64,000 nucleotides of DNA, taken from Ferrithrix thermotolerans DSM 19514. GTDB lineage: Bacteria > Actinomycetota > Acidimicrobiia > Acidimicrobiales > Acidimicrobiaceae. The translations under genes and the position numbers were made by a program. The notes below the pieces were generated by a model. It ran no database searches. It saw only the letters and a list, made by a program, of their open reading frames with translations, and was not told the DNA's origin. Positions 1-9,039 of the stretch are shown piece by piece (positions within the stretch are counted from its first letter, which is position 1; every line of letters begins with the position of its first letter). Where the stretch lies: contig NZ_FQUL01000004.1 of the NCBI RefSeq assembly GCF_900128965.1, forward strand, positions 45,940-109,939. Direction: 5' to 3'.

Positions 1-2
1 GT

Positions 3-1259
3 GCTAGGGCACTAAAGCGTATTACGGATGATATGTCAAAGGAGCCGTCAGTGGAGTCATCTCCGACGGTAGACGCCTCATCCTTTGCGATAATCGAGGT
101 TGGTTCCGACGTAACCGACATAGTTCTGTCTTCATCAAACGAGGTGCGCTTTGTGCGTACCTTGCAGGTGGGTGGCGGTGAGATCACCAGACGCATTCAG
201 GAGGTCGCCAGTTGCGACGAGGCCACAGCTGAATGGTACAAAAGAGGTGGACACCTTGAGGAGAAACAGATAGACGCCTCCTTGAGAGATGGAGTGTCGA
301 GGGTAATCGATGAGGAGGTGACCCGCCTCACTCAAGAGGTTGCTAACTCGCTTGAGTATTATCTGCTTCAGTCCGACGACCTCAACATTGAAAAGGTATT
401 CCTCGGTGGTGGGGGAGGGCTTATAAAGGGCCTGGATGAACAGCTTCGAAACAGGCTCTCCGTAGAGGTCGAGTTGGTTCCAGCATCGCCGTACTTCGAT
501 ATGATATGTGACGCCTCGGTCTCGGAGTCTGACAGGAAGCTCTTAAGCCTCTCTGGTCTTACTGCGCTTGGATTAGCGCTCTGGAAGGCTGGAGATCAAA
601 AAGAAAAGCGGATAAACCTAATTCCAAAGAAAACGGTGTATCGGGAGTCTATCAAAAGAGAGGTGTCGGTATTTGCGCTTGTGTTTGCGGTGTTAGCCGG
701 GGGACTGGGCCTTCTATCTCTCCGACAGACTCAGGCGTTGTCGGCCAATAACGCCGAGATAGATGGGCTTAATGCGCAAAGCGCTAATTTGCAAGCAAAG
801 ATTGGAGGATATCGAGAGGTCGCAAAGCTCTCTTCCATCGTGCAAGGTCTCAAATCACAGGTCGGTACCGACCTAGAGGGATCGATATCGTGGGCAACGG
901 TGATATCGCAGATAGCGTCGGTAACACCTTCTGACTCTTGGTGGACGCAACTACAGACGTCACAGGCGGCGATCGGAGCTCCAGCCTCCCTCACGTTTTC
1001 CCTGACAGGGTGTTCTCAGCAGTCTCCAAAGAACTGGCTCCTTGCGCTCTCGGATCTAAGTTTTGTTCAAAATGAGTGGGTGTCCTCGTCAAATCTTGCT
1101 CCGGCGTTCGCCTCAGGGCAGGCATGCCCCGGTTATAGCGGCGGATCTGGGCAAGGGCTAGAGAACGGCGTTACCACTTTTTCCTCTACAGCTACGTTGC
1201 CCCAAGGCTTCAGCTCTAATCGTGCGTCGGTGTATCTATCAACGGTGGTGAACGGATGA
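3..1259 (+). CDS. Type IV pilus PilM C-terminal half fused to PilN (5' end outside window)
   Basis: The frame is open to the left edge, so the true start lies outside the window; an internal ATG at 33 is not at a domain boundary. The first ~180 visible residues match the actin-like PilM C-terminus (FAIIEVGSDVTDIV, then RTLQVGGGEIT, then FLGGGGGLIKGL). Without a stop the chain continues into a PilN-type unit: RINLIPKK, one membrane helix (about residues 212-232 counted from the ATG at 33), a coiled-coil stretch and a small periplasmic-type domain. In the family, PilM sits in the cytoplasm and binds the N-terminal tail of PilN to couple the pilus motor to the envelope. The next gene overlaps by 4 bases. 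Fusion of the two partners is seen directly; role is inferred from family. Confidence 0.8.
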   Translation, partial: ARALKRITDDMSKEPSVESSPTVDASSFAIIEVGSDVTDIVLSSSNEVRFVRTLQVGGGEITRRIQEVASCDEATAEWYKRGGHLEEKQIDASLRDGVSRVIDEEVTRLTQEVANSLEYYLLQSDDLNIEKVFLGGGGGLIKGLDEQLRNRLSVEVELVPASPYFDMICDASVSESDRKLLSLSGLTALGLALWKAGDQKEKRINLIPKKTVYRESIKREVSVFALVFAVLAGGLGLLSLRQTQALSANNAEIDGLNAQSANLQAKIGGYREVAKLSSIVQGLKSQVGTDLEGSISWATVISQIASVTPSDSWWTQLQTSQAAIGAPASLTFSLTGCSQQSPKNWLLALSDLSFVQNEWVSSSNLAPAFASGQACPGYSGGSGQGLENGVTTFSSTATLPQGFSSNRASVYLSTVVNG

Positions 1260-1861
1260 ATAATGCGAAGGTTAGGTATATAGCTGGAGCGGTGATCCTA
1301 GTGCTTGTAGTGGCAGGCTGGTACTTCTTTTACTACTCTTCGCTCTCCACTAAGGTCTCAGCAAGTGCGCAGGTTATTACCACAGATCAGCAAAACCTTG
1401 CGCTACTGCAAAGTAAGCTCGAAGGGCTGGTAAGGGAGGACAAGAACTTACCAACACTCAAACGGGAGGCATCGGCGTTGCAGAGAGCCCTGCCTTCTTC
1501 TCCGCAGCTTCCGCAGCTATTCAATGACTTCAACCAAGCTGCAGCGTCCTCAGGGCTTCCGCTAATCAACATAACTCCTACGCCACCTTCCTCAACTCCC
1601 CAGGCGGCTGGTACGACGTCTGGTTCTCCATCTAAGGCCACCGCTCCATCTATCTTCTTCTCCATCCAAACCGAGGGCGGTTACTACCAGGTCGAGAGTT
1701 TTTTGAAAGATCTGGATACTCTAAGCAGGCTGGTGAACGTTGAGTCTGTCTCAATTTCTGCTGCAGGCCAGCATGTCCCTGGATATCCGAGCTCAGAGGG
1801 TGAGATTCTGAGTGTAACGATAAAGGGGCAGGCCTTTGAGTCGCAGGGAACTTTACAGTAA
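1256..1861 (+). CDS. PilO-like type IV pilus assembly protein
   Basis: The 201-residue product has one N-terminal membrane helix (YIAGAVILVLVVAGWYFFYY), a predicted coiled coil around residues 30-75 with the PilO-like pattern of LPSSPQLPQLFNDFNQAA, and a C-terminal ferredoxin-like domain containing GGYYQVESFLKDLDTLSRLV, the most recognisable PilO segment. PilO dimerises with PilN to align the pilus motor in the envelope. The ATG overlaps the stop of the PilM/PilN gene in an ATGA arrangement, so translation is probably coupled. A Ser/Thr/Pro-rich linker at about residues 105-130 is longer than usual. Family assignment rests on motif and position. Confidence 0.75.
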   Translation: MNNAKVRYIAGAVILVLVVAGWYFFYYSSLSTKVSASAQVITTDQQNLALLQSKLEGLVREDKNLPTLKREASALQRALPSSPQLPQLFNDFNQAAASSGLPLINITPTPPSSTPQAAGTTSGSPSKATAPSIFFSIQTEGGYYQVESFLKDLDTLSRLVNVESVSISAAGQHVPGYPSSEGEILSVTIKGQAFESQGTLQ

Positions 1862-1876
1862 AGAGAGGTTATCGAG

Positions 1877-2275
1877 ATGTCTATCACGGAGAGCGAAGTA
1901 AAAGAGCGTGACGATCAAGTAGGCGGAGGGGAGGAGACCTCTAGCCCACCTAAGAAAAAGGGCTATGCACCAGAGCGTAGTGCCCGAACTGTTGTGGTGG
2001 TGCTTACGGTCCTGGCCATCTCGGTTGCAACATCTCTATTTATCTACAAAGGTGGCTTGACCTCACAAGCGCCTGTCAAGATTCCGCAGTCTCTGCCAAC
2101 CTTTCCAAAGACATCGGGGCACAGAGTTATTGACGCCAACTCTGGAGTCTCTGTCTCAAATCGGTCGAGTGGTTCAGTCAACCGCTCTTCACGGACCACT
2201 ACGCCCACGGTGCAAAAGAACCCCTTTACTCCGTTGGTAAACACCTCTTCTTCGCCGTCTGCTCCACAAGGGTAG
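1877..2275 (+). CDS. Single-pass membrane protein of pilus operon, PilP-like
   Basis: The 132-residue protein has a charged cytoplasmic N-terminus (residues 1-35), one membrane helix (TVVVVLTVLAISVATSLFIY) and a Ser/Thr-rich outer tail ending in KNPFTPLVN. The NPF-x-PL pattern resembles the motif that precedes the domain of PilP-type lipoproteins, but no folded domain follows. It is 15 bases downstream of the PilO-like gene with an AGAGG ribosome-binding site, so it is the last gene of the pilus operon. The function is not established; a structural link between the inner-membrane complex and the wall is an inference from position. Confidence 0.55.
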   Translation: MSITESEVKERDDQVGGGEETSSPPKKKGYAPERSARTVVVVLTVLAISVATSLFIYKGGLTSQAPVKIPQSLPTFPKTSGHRVIDANSGVSVSNRSSGSVNRSSRTTTPTVQKNPFTPLVNTSSSPSAPQG

Positions 2276-3442
2276 ATACGCCTTGCGGCGAAGCAATATC
2301 TCGCAACTGAGGTTGTAACCTCTGGCTTCAGATTGCCGCTTGTCTGCGGCGGCATATTTATAAGGGTAGTTCTGAGATCCCTTGCTTGATGGATCCTGCG
2401 ACAGGGCTAGATAGACCGACTGAGGGAACACATCCTACCGACTTGGTCTCAATCTCCTTGGAGGTTGCACGAACCTCCAATGGAACGTTTGCGTATCCCA
2501 ACCGCCTTGGGAACGAGAGTCAAGTAAAGATCAATTGAGCAAACTGAAAGATCGATAACCGCTAAATTGCATCATTTCTAAAGGGGGTCTGGATCCATCG
2601 GGGATCGAGAATGCACTTTTTTCTGCGATGAGAGTGTGTCTACTAGAGCCTATTTAGATACGGTCATTGAGTAAAACAACAACGACAAACCTAGGACCGA
2701 TGACTCTCTAAAAGGGGTAACGGTCCATCTGCCTATCGATGCGGGCTGATGTCTTTGCGGACCTTCAGTGCCTACTAGTTGGTACCTCCCCAAACTCTGC
2801 AGTCCTTAGACTCTTAGGCAGTGTCCTTTGACTCCAAAATTAGCCTTCCGGGCTTATTTGTCATGATCTAAGGCTCATCTCTTCGCAGTCTGCGTGATCT
2901 GCGTATGAATCCATATGAACCTTGTAGTAGGTCGCACCCTCGACCAAGTCATTGATGCTTTCTATTGCAGATACGTTGCGCAATGAATGGATCAAGGTGT
3001 AATTGCAAAGATTTACGTTCGTTTAGACCTTATTGACCATGGCATCGACCCTTAGATGCATGGACCTTCTCATAGCAGTCGAACTCTGCAGCTTCTACAA
3101 GGACTAGTTGAATTTGTAACTACTGAACTTCTTAGGGAGCTTCAGCTTATTAGATGCTGTGTGTTTTGTCTGAGGTGTGCTCGGCTTTGGCCCCAGACTA
3201 TGTCGTAAACGACTCGTCTAACTGTTTCCAGTTTCTTTCAGAGCGCCTCTTGCCTCTTGGCTATGGGGAACTGTTTTGGAGTTTGCAGTGCTGATTATCT
3301 ATCGGATCGCATACCCAGGGTGGGAGTATCCTCTCTCCTGAGTTACGCAGCAATGGGTGTGCAGATACTGCAGGAACATGTGAGTTTAGTTCCTCAAGTC
3401 AATTCGAGTAATAGTAAGTTCTAGGTGGCTATCCTGTTTTCA
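2276..3442 (+). other. 1.17 kb gap without a recognisable gene
   Basis: No open frame with coding character crosses this stretch on either strand. A perfect 9-bp inverted repeat with a 5-base loop lies at 2458-2480 (TTGGAGGTT/AACCTCCAA), without a T-tract, so it is not a convincing intrinsic terminator. On the minus strand around 2870-3050 a short frame reads with protein-like composition (…SAIESINDLVEGATYYKV…) but is bounded by stops; it may be the remains of a lost gene. The aroC promoter should lie in the last ~150 bases, but no clear -10/-35 pair stands out. Confidence 0.5.
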
Positions 3443-4627
3443 ATGTTGAGGTTTTTGACTGCAGGCGAATCTCATGGCAAGGGACTCGTAGTAACGGTTG
3501 AGGGAGTCCCCTCTGGACTCAGTGTAACTAAGAAAGATATTCAAAATGAACTCGCACGTAGACGCCTAGGTTACGGTCGCGGACCGAGAATGCGCTTTGA
3601 GGCTGACGAGGTTGAGCTACTAACAGGGATCAGACACGGTCGCTCTCTTGGGTCGCCGATAGCGATCGTAATATACAACTCGGAGTGGGAGCGAAAGTGG
3701 ACGGAGGAGATGTCTCCTGAACCTGGAATCCCTTCTAAGGTGCTAACGAAGCCTAGACCTGGGCATGCCGACCTTTCAGGTATGTTGAAGTACGGCTTCG
3801 CCGATGCCCGAGACGTTTTAGAGAGAGCCTCAGCGCGTGAGACAGCAGCAAGAGTTGCAGCAGGATCGATCTTCAAACTCATGCTTAGGGAGCTAGGAGT
3901 AGAGATTCTAAGCCACGTAACCCAGATCGGATCTGTGGAAGCTGTGCTTTCAGAGCTTCCAACTCCGGCAGATCTTGAGCTGATCGACTCCTCTGAGGTT
4001 AGATGTTTCAAAAAAGATGTCGAGCAAGACATGGTGGCAGAGATAAAGGCGGCTGCTAAAGTTGGAGACTCTCTTGGAGGTGCAGCTCAGGTTCTTGCAT
4101 ATGGAGTCCCAGTCGGCCTCGGCAGTCACGTTCATTGGGATCGCAAACTTGATGGTCTTATAGCGCAGGCCCTCATGTCGATACAGGCGGTCAAGGCAGT
4201 ATCAATCGGGGATGGAGTCGAGGTGTCCTACAAGCGTGGGTCTGAGGCGCACGACGCAATCTTCTGGGACCCGGTTTCTGAGTCTTATACGAGGGATACA
4301 CACCGAGCTGGAGGCATCGAGGGCGGTATCTCCAGTGGAGACCTTATTACTGCGACCGCATGGATGAAGCCGCTTGCAACGCTGAATCGACCGTCGATCG
4401 AGACGGTAGATGTAGTCTCTAAGGAACAGTCTTTCTCCTTTAAAGAACGAACCGATGTAACTGCAGTGCCGGCGATGGGTGTGGTTGCGGAACATATGAT
4501 GGCCTATGTACTTGCTCAGGAAGCGACGCGGAAGTTCGGTGGAGACTCTATGGCTGAGATGAAAAGAAACCTGACATCTTTTATCAATAACTTAGGCTCG
4601 GCTGACTCTCGAGTCGGAGAAGGGTAG
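3443..4627 (+). CDS. aroC: Chorismate synthase
   Basis: Converts 5-enolpyruvylshikimate-3-phosphate to chorismate, the last shared step of aromatic biosynthesis, using reduced FMN. Signatures seen are LTAGESHGKGL at the N-terminus, RRLGYGRGPRM, RPGHADLSG, the segment DVLERASARETAARVA, and GGIEGGISSGD near residue 290. The length (about 394 residues) is normal. I start at ATG 3443 because MLRFLTAGESHG is the usual family start and AGGTGG lies upstream; a GTG at 3425 would add six residues. It heads the aroC-aroK-aroB-aroQ operon, with aroK one base after its stop. Confidence 0.95.
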   Translation: MLRFLTAGESHGKGLVVTVEGVPSGLSVTKKDIQNELARRRLGYGRGPRMRFEADEVELLTGIRHGRSLGSPIAIVIYNSEWERKWTEEMSPEPGIPSKVLTKPRPGHADLSGMLKYGFADARDVLERASARETAARVAAGSIFKLMLRELGVEILSHVTQIGSVEAVLSELPTPADLELIDSSEVRCFKKDVEQDMVAEIKAAAKVGDSLGGAAQVLAYGVPVGLGSHVHWDRKLDGLIAQALMSIQAVKAVSIGDGVEVSYKRGSEAHDAIFWDPVSESYTRDTHRAGGIEGGISSGDLITATAWMKPLATLNRPSIETVDVVSKEQSFSFKERTDVTAVPAMGVVAEHMMAYVLAQEATRKFGGDSMAEMKRNLTSFINNLGSADSRVGEG

Positions 4628-4628
4628 T

Positions 4629-5189
4629 TTGGCGACACTGCGCCCGAGTCTGATCGCACTCAGTGGAATGATGGGAGCCGGCAAGTCCAAGGTTGCTGCA
4701 GAACTTGCCACCCTTTTATCTTGGGAGTCTAAAGATCTGGACTCTATCGTAGAGGACATTTTGGGTGAGACGATAGCCTCGTATATAAGCGTGCATGGGG
4801 AGCAAGCGTTTCGTTTCTGCGAATCGAAGGCTCTGGCTCAGGTGCTGCAACTACCTAGGCCGCTAGTACTAGCCCTAGGCGGCGGAACCCTTATGTCTTT
4901 GGAAAACCAACGGATGTTGAAAGATGCCGGAGCGTTTATAGTCTGGCTCGATGTTCCGCTTGAGATAATTTACAGGAGACTGAGTGCGCCGGAGGAGATC
5001 TCAAAGCGCCCACTGCTAAACGTAAAAGATCTCTACCTAGCGCTATCTGATCGGGAGCGAAAGAGGCGTCCAGGGTACGAAAGTACCTGCGACCTTAGGA
5101 TACACACACACTCCATGTCGGCATCGGAGGTAGCCCGAGAGATTGAGAGAAAGATCGGGTTCTCTTTGGAGAGTGAGGAAGTTGAGTGA
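4629..5189 (+). CDS. aroK: Shikimate kinase
   Basis: Phosphorylates shikimate at O3 with ATP. The P-loop is GMMGAGKS near residue 15, followed by the shikimate-binding DLDSIVED region, an arginine in FRFCESKAL, the GGGTL loop and the lid segment SKRPLL. At 186 residues it has the usual size. The start is TTG at 4629, immediately after the aroC stop; the ribosome-binding site GAAGGG lies inside the end of aroC. Its stop overlaps the aroB start (GTGA), so the enzymes are probably made together. Confidence 0.95.
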   Translation: MATLRPSLIALSGMMGAGKSKVAAELATLLSWESKDLDSIVEDILGETIASYISVHGEQAFRFCESKALAQVLQLPRPLVLALGGGTLMSLENQRMLKDAGAFIVWLDVPLEIIYRRLSAPEEISKRPLLNVKDLYLALSDRERKRRPGYESTCDLRIHTHSMSASEVAREIERKIGFSLESEEVE

Positions 5190-6211
5190 AAAGCATTACT
5201 AAGACGGTACGAGTGTCACTAGGGGATCGGAGCTACCCGATATTTGTGGGCAACGGCGTCCTAGACGATGTCGACCGATTCATAACCGCGCGCTACGACA
5301 AGGTAGCAATCGTTACCCAAAGGGAGATTCCGTGGCAACTGAAGCTGTCGGTAGAACATGAAGTCTTCATCGTGCCAAATGGAGAAAGCGCCAAAAGTCT
5401 ATCGACGGTCGAGGCTTTATGTTCTCAGCTCGCGCGTTTTGGTTTAAAGAGGAACCATCTTGTGATTGCTATGGGCGGTGGAGTGGTAAGTGATCTGGGG
5501 GGATTCGTAGCTGCGACCTATTATCGTGGCACCGACTATATAAATGTTTCAACGACGCTGCTAGCGATGGTGGACGCGTCTATTGGAGGCAAAACGGCAG
5601 TTAATCTGCGAGAAGGTAAAAACCTTGTGGGAGCGTTCTGGCAACCCAAGGGAGTCTTTTGTGACTTGGATACTCTTGAGACTTTGCCGGATCGTGAGTA
5701 CAGATCCGGGCTGGGCGAGATGGCAAAGTACTCCTTTATCACTGACGAGGACTTGGTTGGCCTTTCGCTGTTAGAACAGGTTTCAAGGTGCGCCGAAATC
5801 AAGGCGGAAGTGGTTGCCGAAGACGAAAGGGAAGGTGGACGGCGAGCTCTACTGAACTACGGCCATACACTAGGCCACGCTATCGAAGCGCAGAGCTTTC
5901 ATCGACCAAAGGACGAACGTCTAAGTCATGGAGAGGCAGTTGCGATCGGAGTAGAGTTTGCAGCGAGACTAGCTTACGTCGCTGGTCGGATAGGTGAATC
6001 GTCGCTCGAGCGTCATCGAGCTGTTTTGGACTCTTATGGACTTTCGTACAAAATGCCCGAGTGGATAGATATAGATAAAGCTTTGGAGTTTATGGCTCGT
6101 GACAAGAAGTCGCAAGGTTCGCTTACCTTTGTTTTAGACGGTCCCAATGGACTAGAGGTTGTGAGAGACGTCCCTGAGTCGTTGGTCTGGGAGGTTCTAA
6201 GTGAACGATAA
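5186..6211 (+). CDS. aroB: 3-dehydroquinate synthase
   Basis: Cyclises DAHP to 3-dehydroquinate with NAD and a divalent metal, the second shikimate step. The NAD-binding GGGVVSDLGGFVAATYYRG stretch, the metal ligands in GLGEMAKYSF (Glu), NYGHTLGHAIE (His) and LSHGEAVAIG (His), and the length of 341 residues all fit the family. GTG start overlaps the aroK stop by 4 bases. The 3' end overlaps aroQ by 11 bases. The upstream enzyme (DAHP synthase) and aroE/aroA are not in this window. Confidence 0.96.
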   Translation: MKSITKTVRVSLGDRSYPIFVGNGVLDDVDRFITARYDKVAIVTQREIPWQLKLSVEHEVFIVPNGESAKSLSTVEALCSQLARFGLKRNHLVIAMGGGVVSDLGGFVAATYYRGTDYINVSTTLLAMVDASIGGKTAVNLREGKNLVGAFWQPKGVFCDLDTLETLPDREYRSGLGEMAKYSFITDEDLVGLSLLEQVSRCAEIKAEVVAEDEREGGRRALLNYGHTLGHAIEAQSFHRPKDERLSHGEAVAIGVEFAARLAYVAGRIGESSLERHRAVLDSYGLSYKMPEWIDIDKALEFMARDKKSQGSLTFVLDGPNGLEVVRDVPESLVWEVLSER

Positions 6212-6650
6212 CTCAATCCTCTTGGCGCATGGTCCTAACCTCAATACCTTGGGGACGCGTGAGCCGAAGATCTACGGCTCTACGTCTTTGGGAGAGATTG
6301 AGACGGCGGTAAGGGTTCTAGGCGCAGAGTTGGGGCTTCAGGTTGACACTTTGCAGTCGAACTCAGAGTCCGTGTTGGTGCAAGAGGTGCAACGAGCCAA
6401 AGGTCGTTATGACGCCATAATACTGAACGCCGGTGCGCTGACACACTACTCCTTTGCCTTGGGTGACGCGCTGGCATACTATGGGGGGCTCGTTGTTGAG
6501 GTCCATATGACCAACGTGTATGCGAGGGAGAACTGGAGGCATCTCTCAGTTGTGGCACCCCACGCTAAAGGTAGCATCGTTGGATTCGGTGCAGTAGGTT
6601 ATGAACTAGCTGTGCGGGCGGTCAAGCAGTTTCTGTCGAACAGCCTCTAG
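6201..6650 (+). CDS. aroQ: Type II 3-dehydroquinate dehydratase
   Basis: Dehydrates 3-dehydroquinate to 3-dehydroshikimate. The class II signatures are visible: HGPNLNTLGTREP at the N-terminus, the flexible-loop region, NAGALTHYSFAL, EVHMTNVYARENWRH with the catalytic His, and GFGAVGYELA near the end. Length 149 residues is typical for the dodecameric type II enzyme. The start is a GTG with GGGAGG 5-10 bases upstream, inside aroB. It closes the aro operon. Confidence 0.96.
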   Translation: MNDNSILLAHGPNLNTLGTREPKIYGSTSLGEIETAVRVLGAELGLQVDTLQSNSESVLVQEVQRAKGRYDAIILNAGALTHYSFALGDALAYYGGLVVEVHMTNVYARENWRHLSVVAPHAKGSIVGFGAVGYELAVRAVKQFLSNSL

Positions 6651-6689
6651 GCTGTGTGTCAAGTTCATTTTTAAAGCTTTAGTTGGAAG

Positions 6690-7355
6690 TTGGTAAGTCA
6701 AAAAGTGAAAACGTACAGATCTGACGAGCAGCGGCGAGATCCTGCTCAGGTCGCAGAGGAGAGACGCAAAAAGTTGCGACGGAACTGGGGCTTTATCGTT
6801 CTGGCCATACTTTTAGTTGCGATCATTCTCAGCAATCTGCCCCAGGCATCGACAACTTCGTCGAAGCAAGCCGATATGAAGACAATGATGAGCCAGGTTC
6901 ACTTTGACCTTTTGGGCTGTAATCAGGCGGTGCTGGATGCATTCGATGCGTTGCAAGCGGTGCAAAACCACACTGCAACCAACCTAAAGACAGCGGACAC
7001 GATCCTCTCTCAGGACCTTGCACAGTGCACCATCGTCAACTCAGACTTGAACAACCTGGCAGACTACGTTCCAACAGGAGATCTGATCCGCCTCGATGTA
7101 CAGCCAGCCCTGAACGACTACTACAACTGGGCCTTTCCGAATGCCTCTGCAGTGATATCGTACATAACCGATCTAACCAAAAGTCCCCATAATCCTTTGT
7201 ATGTATCCAAGATTAAAAGCAGGTTTCAGATCATGGCGTACGACCTCAAGGCTGCAAACTCTGTGATCGCGACAGCCTGTAACGAGATCCATATGGCTCC
7301 TATATCGATATCACTGTTCTCCTTGAAAGATGTTCCCAATGGACTTTTGAACTGA
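6690..7355 (+). CDS. Hypothetical membrane-anchored protein
   Basis: Not recognised. The 221-residue product begins with a long, strongly basic cytoplasmic segment (RRKKLRRNW), then one membrane helix (GFIVLAILLVAIILSNL, about residues 34-50), then an outer domain that looks mainly alpha-helical with two or three cysteines (LLGCNQAV, LAQCTIV, ATACNEI). The helical outer domain with regularly spaced Asp/Asn/Ala suggests a four-helix bundle, but no family could be named. A TTG start at 6690 is used; GTG at 6705 is an alternative. It lies 39 bases after aroQ on the same strand and may be cotranscribed. Confidence 0.6.
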   Translation: MVSQKVKTYRSDEQRRDPAQVAEERRKKLRRNWGFIVLAILLVAIILSNLPQASTTSSKQADMKTMMSQVHFDLLGCNQAVLDAFDALQAVQNHTATNLKTADTILSQDLAQCTIVNSDLNNLADYVPTGDLIRLDVQPALNDYYNWAFPNASAVISYITDLTKSPHNPLYVSKIKSRFQIMAYDLKAANSVIATACNEIHMAPISISLFSLKDVPNGLLN

Positions 7356-7514
7356 AATGTTTGTCGGCATCGAATGGCTCCGTTCTGATTTGCGCATAAG
7401 AATCAGAGCATCCGCATCAGAGAACAACGTCGTCATCAGAGAACAATGAGAAGCGAGTGTTCTAAGTTCAGACCCCCGGTATCTGTCTCCCTCGACGTAC
7501 TTCTGTAAGTGCCC

Positions 7515-7925
7515 TCAACCGGCCTCTTTGGCGTGAAGGGTACGCTGTACCTCAGCTAAGACTCCATTTACAAATCGTCCAGAGTCAGAGGTGGAGAACG
7601 TCTTTGCGAGCTCTACCGCTTCGGATATCGCCACGGGGGCTGTAACATCTGAGGCGTATATCAGTTCGTAAACAGCCAAGCGTAAAATATTCCTATCGAG
7701 GCTTGGCATTCGAGCTAGCTCCCAGTTGTTAAGGTGCTGGCTACAGGTTCTGTCGATAAGCTCTTGATGTTCAGCTACACCGAGAACTCTGTCGGTGACG
7801 AACTCCGACTCAGGTAGTGTTGACCTGCCTAGAACCTCACGTATCGGGATATCCAGTATCTCAGCCTGGTAGAGAAGCGTTAGAACCCGTTCTCTTTCGG
7901 ATCTCCGTACATCAACGCCGTTCAT
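7515..7925 (-). CDS. nusB: Transcription antitermination protein NusB
   Basis: All-helical RNA-binding protein that with NusE (S10) forms the antitermination complex on boxA of rRNA transcripts. The 136-residue sequence shows the NusB fold signatures: RERVLTLLYQAEI at the start, WELARMPSLDRNILRLAVYEL in the middle (quoted in part as DRNILRLAVYEL) and AVELAKTFSTSDSGRFVNGVL at the end (key part SGRFVNGVL). It is 9 bases downstream of efp on the same strand; efp-nusB is a common pair. It converges on the aro region; the ~160 bases between hold no clear terminator. Confidence 0.93.
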   Translation of the reverse strand: MNGVDVRRSERERVLTLLYQAEILDIPIREVLGRSTLPESEFVTDRVLGVAEHQELIDRTCSQHLNNWELARMPSLDRNILRLAVYELIYASDVTAPVAISEAVELAKTFSTSDSGRFVNGVLAEVQRTLHAKEAG

Positions 7926-7934
7926 GATCGCTGA

Positions 7935-8501
7935 CTACGCTCTTGTTATGTATTCGTTGGTTCGGGTATCAACCTTTACTTTGTCGCCGATGTTTACAAA
8001 CAGAGGAACTTGGATGACTAGACCGGTCTCCAACGTGGCAGGCTTTCTAGCTCCCGAGACGCGATCTCCCTGAATTCCGGGCTCTGTCTCGGTGACGGTG
8101 AGCTCGACCGAAGCGGGTAGCTCTGTAGCGACTACCTGGCCTTCGTACATCGAAAGGGTTATTGAGTCGCCCTCTTTCATAAACGACACTGCGGATCCGA
8201 TAACTGATTTGTCGACTTGAAGCTGCTCATAACTTACATTGTCCATGAAGACGTAGTGGTCACCCTCTCGGTAGAGGAACTGCATCTCTCGCTTTTCGAT
8301 GATCGCTTGGTCCATCTTCTCATCGGCTCTATAGGTTCGCTCAAGTACCTGTCCCGTACGCAGATTCTTGAGTTTCGTGCGCACAAATGCACCACCTTTT
8401 CCAGGCTTTACGTGTTGAAACTCGACGATGGTGAACAACCCTTCAGGGAGCTCTAGTGTCATTCCGTTTTTAAAGTCATTAGTAGATGTACTTATAGCCA
8501 T
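7935..8501 (-). CDS. efp: Translation elongation factor P
   Basis: Relieves ribosome stalling at polyproline. The frame is open further upstream, but ATG at 8501 gives the normal 188-residue EF-P beginning MAISTSTNDFKNGM; the upstream extension has no resemblance to EF-P. The domain I loop that touches the P-site tRNA is KPGKGGAF, with Lys35 at the tip. The KOW-like domain I is followed by two OB folds, and the C-terminal signature VPLFVNIGDKVKVDTRTNEY is intact. It is followed by nusB and preceded by a decayed IS3 element that separates it from pepQ. Confidence 0.95.
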   Translation of the reverse strand: MAISTSTNDFKNGMTLELPEGLFTIVEFQHVKPGKGGAFVRTKLKNLRTGQVLERTYRADEKMDQAIIEKREMQFLYREGDHYVFMDNVSYEQLQVDKSVIGSAVSFMKEGDSITLSMYEGQVVATELPASVELTVTETEPGIQGDRVSGARKPATLETGLVIQVPLFVNIGDKVKVDTRTNEYITRA

Positions 8502-9039
8502 ATGTGCCTCTGCGTCTATCCTAGGTGTACCCCGCAACAGTTTAGTGAGGGTGGAATCCTTTGGACGCGTCTGGATCTGGGAGCTATTAGCGCCATGGCT
8601 ACAACTCTGCGTTAGTCTGACGCGTCTTCTTTGCCCAGAACATGTCCCAGCTATACGTTTGCTTCCGATCTCATAACGGCTATGCGGATGAGTAGTAGAT
8701 AGTGGGCGTGTCAAATTCTCCAACACTTGCGCAACACTATCATCTAAAATCGTACCTCAATGGTTCGGCCGTCGTCCGGACAGATGAGAACATCCCCTAG
8801 GGCGTTGTAGGACCCATTAGCTCTATGTATTTGCGGTTGCCTTTAGCGAGCGAACCTGTTCTCTGCGTCAAAGGTACTACCAAGTGTCTGACAAAAACTG
8901 GCCGAAGGACTGCTCTGCTATATAAAGTATCCCAAGTAAGTGCGTAAGCGCCGGTACACCTCATTGAGGTCACCTGACGTAACCCAATAAAGTTGGACAC
9001 ATTCCTATTCCGCCGTAGTAGCTAGTGCTAACGATAGCT

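Noticed and set aside
2458..2480. Perfect 9-bp inverted repeat as terminator of the pilus operon
   Set aside because: It lies about 180 bases after the last stop and has no T-tract; kept only as a note in the gap entry.
8502..8726. 75-codon N-terminal extension of EF-P
   Set aside because: The extension is unlike any EF-P, and the ATG at 8501 gives the normal length and N-terminus.
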